Assembly (NCBI GenBank): GCA_016782825.1
Contig: JADHXT010000257.1
Span: forward strand, 1 to 5,554
From: Candidatus Brocadiia bacterium
Lineage (GTDB): Bacteria; Planctomycetota; PUPC01; DSUN01
Direction: 5' to 3'
DNA length: 5,554 bases
The position numbers and the translations under genes were made by a program. Position 1 is the stretch's first letter, and each line of letters begins with the position of its first letter. Of this stretch, positions 1 through 5,026 are shown piece by piece. The notes below the pieces were generated by a model. It saw only the letters and a list, made by a program, of their open reading frames with translations, was not told the origin of the DNA and searched no databases.

Positions 1-481
1 CGTCCTGTTGGGTCCAGCGGCCCGGCGCCTGGATGGCCTCGACCGGCGGATCCTCGCGTTTGCCGCGCTCACGCGGGTGCACGAGGCGCTCGCCGTCCTC
101 GAAGAGACCCTTGACCTGCCGGGATGGCGCCTTGGTCTTCCACACCTTCCCCTGGTGCCGCACCCAGCCTGTCAACCTCACTGAGCCAAGGAGTGCGACG
201 TACTCGCCCTTGCGTGCCGCAAGTGTGATGGGCTTGTCCCTCTGGCCGGCACGTGGGAAGCGGAGCGTGGCGGCCAGCCGGTACTCGCCTGAGCGAAGCA
301 CGACGCGGTCGCCGGGTTGTGCAGCGGCAAGGCCCTGCTCGATGGACTGGAAGGGCTTCGCGCCAGAGCCATCTGCCTCCTTGTCCTGCCCGAGCGGTTC
401 CACGAACCAGTCGCGACCATGCGCTTTGGAGGCACCTGCGAGGAGCAGAAGCACCGCAGCCAGGACGCGGGGTTTTCGCAT
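1..481 (-). CDS. Secreted right-handed beta-helix (pectate-lyase-like) protein, N-terminal part
   Basis: The frame starts at ATG 481-479 and stays open to the left edge, so 160 residues are seen and the C-terminus is missing. A GAGGAG Shine-Dalgarno lies at 490-495, 8 nt before the ATG. Residues 1-22 form a signal peptide: MRKPR, then a hydrophobic stretch AVLLLLAGA, with likely cleavage near KAHG. The mature part opens with DWFVEPLGQD, followed by GAKPFQSIEQGL and GDRVVLRSGEYRL. This is the pattern that starts many exported parallel beta-helix enzymes (DUF1565/pectate-lyase-3-like folds), in which the first coil carries 'G..V.L..G.Y'. It continues with PITLAARKGE and VRLTGWV. The same order of motifs opens the 807-aa protein encoded at 2514-4937, so the two are distant paralogues. 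It probably acts outside the cytoplasm on a polysaccharide; substrate and catalytic residues lie beyond the window. Overlapping frames on both strands are GC-rich shadows. The reading frame and the fold call are firm; enzymatic activity is inferred. Confidence 0.85.
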   Translation of the reverse strand, partial: MRKPRVLAAVLLLLAGASKAHGRDWFVEPLGQDKEADGSGAKPFQSIEQGLAAAQPGDRVVLRSGEYRLAATLRFPRAGQRDKPITLAARKGEYVALLGSVRLTGWVRHQGKVWKTKAPSRQVKGLFEDGERLVHPRERGKREDPPVEAIQAPGRWTQQD

Positions 482-777
482 CGGACGGGCTCCTCGTGAA
501 GCTCGTTGGTCGCTGCCAACGCGGACGCAATGGCTGGCCTGAAGTCAGCTCGCCACCATACTACGTCGCGGTTTCGTCAGGGTCAACGATGCGAGCCCTT
601 GTGGCGCCTCCGCCTCCACTGGTTCGGCAGATTCGGCGATGCCCAGGCCGACGTTCGTTTGCCATGTTGAAGGTAACTCGGCCGCAGGCCCCCTTCGGTC
701 CGCTCAGAACGCTACGGCCGGCTCGGCCGGGCAGTTGGGAGACGACAGAGAAGCGGGACGTTGACTGCGCAGATGGC
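482..777. other. Intergenic region between two minus-strand genes
   Basis: About 296 bases with no supported gene. It holds the Shine-Dalgarno (490-495) and putative promoter (558-586) of the beta-helix gene, and a short GC-rich hairpin at 715-729 (CGGCCG, 3-nt loop, CGGCCG). That hairpin lies downstream of the 778-1170 gene but has no clear T-run, so it is at most a weak terminator. Open frames crossing the region in other registers have no ribosome binding site and low-complexity Arg/Ser-rich translations. Confidence 0.55.
558..586 (-). promoter_or_regulatory. Putative sigma70-type promoter for the minus-strand beta-helix gene
   Basis: Read on the minus strand, a -35 box TTGACC (581-586) is separated by exactly 17 nt from a -10 box TAGTAT (558-563). 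Transcription would start near position 551 and leave a leader of about 70 nt before the ATG at 481. Both boxes differ from consensus by one or two bases. The site is seen by eye only, and the sigma factor use of this organism is unknown. Confidence 0.45.
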
Positions 778-1170
778 CTACACGATCGGGGGCCGAGGGT
801 TCTCATAGCCCATCGCGACTTCGTCGCTGGTCGGCCATCCGTTTGGACCTGTGGCGCCCTTCTGCGCGCAGACCATGCGAAGCTCGCCCTTCTCCAGCTT
901 GAGCTTCTCGGCCAAGGGTCCGAGGAAGAACTCGTCCATGTACAGACACTCGCTGCCTCGCTCCCAGACGAGTCGCCTGTACGGTACGCCAGTCTCCGAG
1001 ACCCCTTCCACCTTGACCTTCTCGAGCCACATGGCGAAGCCTTCGCAGTACCAATCGACTTCCCAGCCTCTGTCTTCCTCAATCCACTCCAGTCTGACGG
1101 TCTCCGGGCTCCCGAGCACCTCCTCGGCAAGCCTCCTGAAGTCCGTCGCCTTGATATGGTAGTACCTCAA
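778..1170 (-). CDS. Uncharacterised 130-aa protein, TTG start
   Basis: I do not recognise the family. The frame starts with TTG at 1170-1168. A consensus AGGAGG Shine-Dalgarno (1178-1183) lies 7 nt before it, which decides this unusual start; no ATG occurs near the N-terminus in this frame. It ends at TAG 780-778. The protein has ordinary composition for a folded soluble protein. It is acidic and aromatic at the N-terminal half (LEWIEEDRGWEVDWYCEG, six tryptophans in total) and has an amphipathic charged segment, GPLAEKLKLEKGELRMVC, around residues 84-101. There is no signal peptide or membrane segment, so it is probably cytoplasmic. It lies about 300 nt upstream of the beta-helix gene on the same strand, which has its own candidate promoter, so co-transcription is uncertain. 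Translations of the overlapping plus-strand frames are Ser/Pro/Arg-rich and look spurious. Existence of the gene is fairly sure; its function is unknown. Confidence 0.7.
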   Translation of the reverse strand: MRYYHIKATDFRRLAEEVLGSPETVRLEWIEEDRGWEVDWYCEGFAMWLEKVKVEGVSETGVPYRRLVWERGSECLYMDEFFLGPLAEKLKLEKGELRMVCAQKGATGPNGWPTSDEVAMGYENPRPPIV

Positions 1171-1220
1171 GACTGCTCCTCCTCTCCGGCGCTGTCTGTG
1201 AGACGGGCGTGGACTTGGGC

Positions 1221-1249
1221 ATCATGCCACGGCGTCACGGGTCCGGCAA
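1221..1249 (-). promoter_or_regulatory. Weak candidate promoter for the 130-aa gene
   Basis: On the minus strand TTGCCG (1244-1249) and CATGAT (1221-1226) are spaced by 17 nt. Each box matches four of six consensus positions. It lies about 50 nt upstream of the TTG start at 1170. The location is suitable but the match is modest and could be chance. Confidence 0.25.
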
Positions 1250-1397
1250 GGACCCAGCGCGACGGTCGCCGCATTCCCTTCCATATGGAGGACAAGTCGA
1301 CCGCATGCTACGCCACCGTCGGCGGTCTGCCAGGCCCTGCCTGTAGGCGCCCGCAACGCAATCCCGCCTACCGTTCCCCAACCCATCACTCAAGCCC

Positions 1398-1431
1398 CAG
1401 GCGGTTCGCTCGCATGTGGGCGAACCGCCTG
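1398..1431. repeat. Perfect 12-bp inverted repeat, 10-nt loop
   Basis: Arms CAGGCGGTTCGC (1398-1409) and GCGAACCGCCTG (1420-1431) are perfect reverse complements around a 10-nt loop. The hairpin ends 15 nt before the Shine-Dalgarno of the gene at 1460. No T-run follows on either strand, so it is not a standard intrinsic terminator. It could be a leader structure, a protein-binding site or a dispersed palindromic element. A second hairpin of identical geometry but different sequence lies at 1760-1793. Confidence 0.7.
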
Positions 1432-1459
1432 TAGACGGGTAAGCCCGGAGGTAACGAAG

Positions 1460-1744
1460 ATGTCAGAACAACCATTGGCGAGGTTTCGCGCAGGTGCAAT
1501 GAGCTGCGCGATCTGGGAGAACGAGATAAACGTGAACGGCACCGCGAAGATGGCGCTGAAGGCTTCTGTCAGCCGCCGCTACGAAGACCGAGACGGCAAC
1601 TGGCAGTCGAGTCAGAGCTTCGGGTGAAGCGAGATGCTGCTTGCGGTCTGGTCTCTGGGGAAGGCGTTTGAGAAGATCATTGAGGAGGAGCAGGCGCAGA
1701 ACAGCTGCGCCAGGAGCACCGCGGACGAGGAAGTCGTGGTGTAG
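1460..1744 (+). pseudogene. Small conserved-type hypothetical gene interrupted by an in-frame TGA
   Basis: The ATG at 1460 sits 7 nt after a near-perfect GGAGGT (1447-1452). The frame encodes 55 residues beginning MSEQPLARFRAG, with a central SRRYEDRDGNWQSSQSFG, then meets TGA at 1625-1627. The same frame continues without shift: SEMLLAVWSLGKAFEKIIEE up to TAG at 1742-1744, for 94 codons in all counting the stop. From memory, small uncharacterised proteins of planctomycete-type genomes have the layout 'F.AG...A.WENE ... Y.D.DG.WQ....F ... L..A...L.KAFE', with the last helix in one piece with the rest; I could not verify this by search. TGA is one transition from the arginine codon CGA. The best reading is a nonsense mutation removing the C-terminal helix. 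Alternatives are a functional 55-aa product, restart at ATG 1634 (no good ribosome site), readthrough, or a sequencing error. Function unknown; probably cytoplasmic. Confidence 0.6.
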
Positions 1745-1759
1745 ACATTGGTTGCCCTC

Positions 1760-1793
1760 GGCAAGCTCAACCACTCCCCGAGTTGAGCTTGCC
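1760..1793. repeat. Perfect 12-bp inverted repeat, 10-nt loop, between small genes
   Basis: Arms GGCAAGCTCAAC (1760-1771) and GTTGAGCTTGCC (1782-1793) pair perfectly around a 10-nt loop. After a small internal loop, GCCC (1754-1757) and GGGC (1797-1800) add four more pairs. It begins 15 nt after the TAG of the interrupted gene and ends 21 nt before the zinc-ribbon ATG. There is no T-run, so attenuation or mRNA processing or protection is as likely as termination. Confidence 0.7.
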
Positions 1794-1814
1794 TTCGGGC
1801 AGGCGGTGATGCAG

Positions 1815-1958
1815 ATGAACAGCTGTCCCTGGTGCGACGAGTTGGTGACTGCCACAAAGCGGGGCCTCTGCTGTCTTTGGTGCGGCAGGGTTTTTGAACG
1901 GGAGCAGAAGAGCCTTGGTGAGTGGGTCGAGGCGGAGGGGGATGAAGATGGGGGTTGA
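1815..1958 (+). CDS. Small zinc-ribbon-like protein, 47 aa
   Basis: The product begins MNSCPWCDEL and carries two CxxC knuckles, CPWC (residues 4-7) and CLWC (residues 20-23), 12 residues apart, plus an extra cysteine just before the second pair. This is the layout of a compact treble-clef or zinc-ribbon zinc site. The C-terminus is acidic (EWVEAEGDEDGG). I chose ATG 1815 because AGGCGGTG (1801-1808) lies 6 nt upstream and differs by one base from a full Shine-Dalgarno; ATG 1809, two codons earlier, would leave no spacing. The longer upstream frame is Arg/Ser-rich shadow of the preceding gene. The stop at 1956-1958 overlaps the next gene's start, suggesting translational coupling. Such lone mini zinc ribbons are usually nucleic-acid- or protein-binding adaptors, but no specific role can be assigned. 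Confidence 0.6.
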   Translation: MNSCPWCDELVTATKRGLCCLWCGRVFEREQKSLGEWVEAEGDEDGG

Positions 1959-2319
1959 GAGACACGCGGTCGGGTCAGTGGTGGCAGCATGGCAGGACGA
2001 GATCGAGCACGCCATCGACAACATCAAGCGAACCAAGTTCGACAGGTGGATGAGGCGCGAGTGGCACAAGGCAGCTGTGCGAGGCCGCGGGTCGCCGGAG
2101 AGGAAGGCAGAATGGAAGGAGTGGCGAAGACGGCGTTCCGGTGAGGCAGGTAGGGACGGAACCCATGGGCTGAACCACTCCCGAGCCAGCCAGCCCAAGG
2201 TGTGGGTCCGCGGTCGCGTTCCGAAGGAGTTCCTGGATTGGGTGGAGGGGCACTGGAGTCACGATGGCGAGACGCGGGCGGTGTTGAATGAGTGCTGTTT
2301 CGAGGTGTGGGAGGGGTGA
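1948..2319 (+). CDS. Tryptophan-rich basic protein of unknown function, 123 aa
   Basis: The frame ends at TGA 2317-2319. GGAGG at 1934-1938 lies 9 nt before ATG 1948; ATG 1942, two codons upstream, is an alternative with only 3 nt spacing. Either start overlaps the zinc-ribbon gene by 11-17 nt, so the two are probably translated together. I recognise no family. The N-terminal half looks helical and strongly basic (DEIEHAIDNIKRTKFDRW, then EWKEWRRRRSG around residue 60). A polar linker follows, then a C-terminal segment from KVWVRGRVP to NECCFEVWEG. Nine tryptophans in 123 residues is unusually many. There is no signal peptide or membrane segment. The basic helical half would suit nucleic acid binding, but that is inference from composition. 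Moderately sure it is a gene; function unknown. Confidence 0.55.
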   Translation: MGVERHAVGSVVAAWQDEIEHAIDNIKRTKFDRWMRREWHKAAVRGRGSPERKAEWKEWRRRRSGEAGRDGTHGLNHSRASQPKVWVRGRVPKEFLDWVEGHWSHDGETRAVLNECCFEVWEG

Positions 2320-2333
2320 GGAGGCAACGAGAG

Positions 2334-2347
2334 GCGGCGCGGGCCGC
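2334..2347 (+). terminator. Weak terminator-like hairpin after the small-gene cluster
   Basis: GCGGC (2334-2338) and GCCGC (2343-2347) form a 5-bp GC stem with a 4-nt loop, 15 nt after the stop of the 123-aa gene. It is followed by GATTTGT, a poor T-tract. Position fits the end of the cluster, but the stem is short and chance pairing is likely in such GC-rich DNA. Confidence 0.25.
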
Positions 2348-2433
2348 GATTTGTCTTCCATGTGGAAAACAACGGGGGTCGCACGACTGGCACGGCGCCG
2401 GCACGGAGAACGAAGGCCGACTCGCTTGATGGC

Positions 2434-2461
2434 TTGACATTCCGTAGCACCCCACTACAGT
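2434..2461 (+). promoter_or_regulatory. Putative sigma70-type promoter of the 807-aa beta-helix gene
   Basis: A perfect -35 box TTGACA (2434-2439) is followed after 16 nt by TACAGT (2456-2461), which matches four of six -10 positions. Transcription would start near 2468, giving a leader of about 45 nt before ATG 2514. The site lies in the 194-nt gap after the small-gene cluster, so the beta-helix gene is likely expressed independently of it. Confidence 0.5.
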
Positions 2462-2513
2462 GATCCGGCGCTGAAGGCATCGTTGAGCACCAGGGTCGCA
2501 CGGGAGAGCCAAG

Positions 2514-4937
2514 ATGTCCGTCGGGCAGAGGTTCTGCTCTGTGTTGCTTCTGGCGGCTGGCGCCTTGCTCGCGGCCGAGCCGCAGCGTAGCTTCCATGTA
2601 TCCCCCACGGGAAGCGATGAGAACCCGGGCACGAAGGCGAAGCCCTTCAGATCCATGGCGGGCGCGCGGGACGCAGTGCGGAAGATCAACGCAGACATGA
2701 CTGGCGCTATCGCTGTCCTCCTCCGCGGGGGCACGTACGCCATCGAGAAGCCTGTCCTCTTCGAGTCCAGGGATTCCGGCACGAATGGCCACAACATCGT
2801 CTACAAGGCACATCCTGGAGAGACCGCAGTCATCAGCGGAGGCAGGCCGATCACAGGCTGGACCCAGGACGATGGCGGACGCTGGAAGGCTACCACGGAC
2901 ATCGACAACTTCCGTCAGCTCTACGTGAACGACATTCGCGCCGTCCGCGCCAGGGGAAAGGCCCCTCCGGGCATCGCGCTCCACGGACAGGACGGCTACA
3001 CGACCACGAACGCCGACATGGCCAACTGGCGGAATCCCGGCGACATCGAGCTCTGCTACCACGTCGTGTGGACGCATTCACGATGCAGGGTCGACAGCAT
3101 CAAAAGGCATGGAGAGCATGCGGTCCTCACCATGGCTCAGCCCCATTTCATGCTCGCGCGGAGCAAGGAAGGCGTCCGCGTGAAGCTCCCCAGCTACATC
3201 GAGAACGCCTTCGAGCTGCTCGACGAGCCTGGCGAGTGGTATCTGGACCGCGCCGCTGACACCCTCTACTACATCCCCCGGCCGGGCGAGGACATGACGG
3301 CGGTGGAGGTGATCGCCCCTGCCGTCGAGAAGCTGGTCGAGCTGCGAGGCACACTGGACAAGCCCGTCCACCACATCGTCTTCGAGGGTCTGACCTTTGC
3401 CCACGCCACCTGGCTGCGCCCCAGCCAGATCGGCCACGCCGACGTCCAGGCCAACTTCCTGGCCGACCCCAGCAGATTGCTCAAGCGCGGGGGGACGGTC
3501 ACCACGGTGCACAACGAGAACATCAAGAGCCCGTCGAACGTCGTGTGCCGCGCGGCGAAGTCGGTCCGCTTCGAGCGATGCACCTTCACCCGGTTCGGCA
3601 GCGGCGGCATTGACCTCGAGTACGGTGCGCAAGGCAATGTGATCCGCGGCTGCCATTTCCGCGACATCTCGGGCACCGCGATCCAGATCGGCGACGTGCT
3701 CAAAGACGACCACCACCCCGACGACCCGCGGAAGATCGTGAAGGGCAACACAGTCGCCAACTGTACCATTCACGACTGCGGCGTGGAGTTCAAAGGGAGC
3801 GTCGGCATCTTCGTCGGCTACACCGACGGGACGGTCATCGCCCACAACGAGGTCTGCGATCTTCCCTACACGGGCGTCTCGATCGGCTGGGGGTGGGGTG
3901 AGGAGGACGCCGGCGGCGGGGCCTACGGGCAACGGCCTTTCCACGACACGCCCACCGCAGCTCGGAACAACCGTATCGAGCACAACCACATCCACCACGT
4001 CATGCAGGAGCTCAACGACGGCGGTGGGATCTACACCCTCTCCAACCAGCCGGGCACGGTCATCCGAGGCAACCACATCCACGACAACAGAGGCTCCCCG
4101 GGCGGCATCTATCTCGACGAGGGCAGCGGCTTTATCGAGGTCACCGGCAACCTTGCCTACAGCGTGCGCCGGGCGATGAACTTCAACAACCGCGCGCAGA
4201 ACCGCATCGCGACCTGCAAGGTCCACGACAACCTCTTCGATGTGCGACCGGGCGGCCCGCCTCGCCGCCCTGGGAAGGTAGGGAAGGGCCTCTTGTGCGA
4301 CGGCGTGGGCAGCTTCCAGAGGGCGCCGCACACTCCCGCCCTGGAGCCCGAGCATCTGACGATCGAGGCGTGGATCTGGCTCGACCAGTTCCCCTCGGAC
4401 GACGATGGGCGCCGATGGATCGTGAACAAGAACACCCACGAGTTCACCCAGAGCCACTACGCGCTGATGATCTACTACAGGAAGGTCGGGGCGTATCTCA
4501 ACATCGGCGGCGGACAGAAGAACTGCTACGAGTGCTGGAGCGCGCCGGATCTCCTCACCCCCAAGCGCTGGTACCATGTGGCGATGAGCTACGACGGAGC
4601 CGACCTCAAAGCCTACTGCAACGGACGCCTCGTCGCCTCCAAAGCCGTCGGCAAGAGGCGGGTTCCCGGCAGCACGCCACTTCACATCGGCCGGCGGCAG
4701 GATGGCTTCAACTACTTCAAGGGGATCATCGACGAGGTGCGGCTCTATAGCCGCGCTCTTCCTGCCGACGAGTTCAAGCCGGAGGCACCACGCCCGAAGA
4801 AGGGCCTCGTCGCCCACTGGAGCTTCGACGAGAGCGCCAAGGCACCAGCGGATGCGACAGCCATTGCCGCGAAGGCGGGCCTCGAACCCGCCTACCGCGA
4901 ACTGCTCAGCGAACGCAAGCAAGGGGTCGAGAGATGA
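2514..4937 (+). CDS. Secreted right-handed beta-helix protein with C-terminal LamG domain (GH141-like)
   Basis: An 807-aa exported protein, likely a glycoside hydrolase or other polysaccharide-active enzyme. ATG 2514 follows GGGAG (2502-2506) by 7 nt. Residues 1-21 are a signal peptide (LLLAAGALLAA, cleavage near E22). Residues 26-48 hold SFHVSPTGSDENPGT and AKPFRSMAGA, the usual opening of parallel beta-helix enzymes; RQLYVND at 134-140 is typical of GH141-like members. The helix coils continue to about residue 575, with Asn/His-rich turns such as RIEHNHIHH. NDGGGIYTL (501-509) and GGIYLDEGS (530-538) bring D502, D535 and E536 forward as candidate catalytic acids, by inference. From about 593 to 753 comes a LamG/concanavalin-like sandwich with LTIEAWIWLD, RWYHVAMSYDG (W686) and IDEVRLYSRAL, probably glycan-binding. 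GLVAHWSFDE (764-773) and AGLEPAYRELL (788-798) close the protein in an unusual order. The stop overlaps ATG 4934 as ATGA. Fold and export are firm; family and substrate are not. Confidence 0.92.
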   Translation: MSVGQRFCSVLLLAAGALLAAEPQRSFHVSPTGSDENPGTKAKPFRSMAGARDAVRKINADMTGAIAVLLRGGTYAIEKPVLFESRDSGTNGHNIVYKAHPGETAVISGGRPITGWTQDDGGRWKATTDIDNFRQLYVNDIRAVRARGKAPPGIALHGQDGYTTTNADMANWRNPGDIELCYHVVWTHSRCRVDSIKRHGEHAVLTMAQPHFMLARSKEGVRVKLPSYIENAFELLDEPGEWYLDRAADTLYYIPRPGEDMTAVEVIAPAVEKLVELRGTLDKPVHHIVFEGLTFAHATWLRPSQIGHADVQANFLADPSRLLKRGGTVTTVHNENIKSPSNVVCRAAKSVRFERCTFTRFGSGGIDLEYGAQGNVIRGCHFRDISGTAIQIGDVLKDDHHPDDPRKIVKGNTVANCTIHDCGVEFKGSVGIFVGYTDGTVIAHNEVCDLPYTGVSIGWGWGEEDAGGGAYGQRPFHDTPTAARNNRIEHNHIHHVMQELNDGGGIYTLSNQPGTVIRGNHIHDNRGSPGGIYLDEGSGFIEVTGNLAYSVRRAMNFNNRAQNRIATCKVHDNLFDVRPGGPPRRPGKVGKGLLCDGVGSFQRAPHTPALEPEHLTIEAWIWLDQFPSDDDGRRWIVNKNTHEFTQSHYALMIYYRKVGAYLNIGGGQKNCYECWSAPDLLTPKRWYHVAMSYDGADLKAYCNGRLVASKAVGKRRVPGSTPLHIGRRQDGFNYFKGIIDEVRLYSRALPADEFKPEAPRPKKGLVAHWSFDESAKAPADATAIAAKAGLEPAYRELLSERKQGVER

Positions 4938-5026
4938 TCCGGCCTGCAGTCGCAGCGACGGTTTCGACAGGCGGTCGAACGCGCCGTGCGGAACCGGCTG
5001 AGCACCGCTCGGCATGGGGCACAGCG

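Larger units (their letters stand above)
1184..1459. other. Divergent intergenic region with two hairpins
   Basis: This 276-base stretch separates the minus-strand 130-aa gene from the plus-strand small-gene cluster. It holds the weak minus-strand promoter (1221-1249), a 7-bp inverted repeat GTAGGCG/CGCCTAC (1343-1349 and 1365-1371, 15-nt loop), the strong hairpin at 1398-1431, and the GGAGGT Shine-Dalgarno of the next gene at 1447-1452. I could not identify a convincing plus-strand promoter here. A long plus-strand frame covering it is a shadow: it runs antisense to two better-supported genes. Confidence 0.5.

Noticed and set aside
253..1434. 393-codon open frame on the plus strand
   Set aside because: It is antisense to the beta-helix N-terminus and the 130-aa gene, both with signal or ribosome-site support. 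The translation is Arg/Pro-rich and shows no motif.
1625..1627. TGA as selenocysteine or reassigned codon
   Set aside because: No clear selenocysteine hairpin follows, and TGA terminates the 807-aa and 123-aa genes normally, so neither recoding nor an altered genetic code is supported.
1760..1793. Integron attC-like site: GCTCAAC and GTTGAGC match the RYYYAAC and GTTRRRY core boxes
   Set aside because: The boxes are only 10 nt apart in a perfect hairpin. There are no L boxes, no unpaired bulge bases and no integrase gene, and the hairpin at 1398 does not match the boxes.
1463..2361. Several minus-strand frames of 117-175 codons opposite the small-gene cluster
   Set aside because: They lack ribosome sites, are Ser/Pro/Arg/His-rich, and conflict with the plus-strand genes that carry Shine-Dalgarno sites and recognisable motifs.
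2376..2502. 10-bp direct repeat GGGTCGCACG at 2376-2385 and 2493-2502
   Set aside because: Only two short copies in GC-rich DNA, with no mobile element between them; probably chance.
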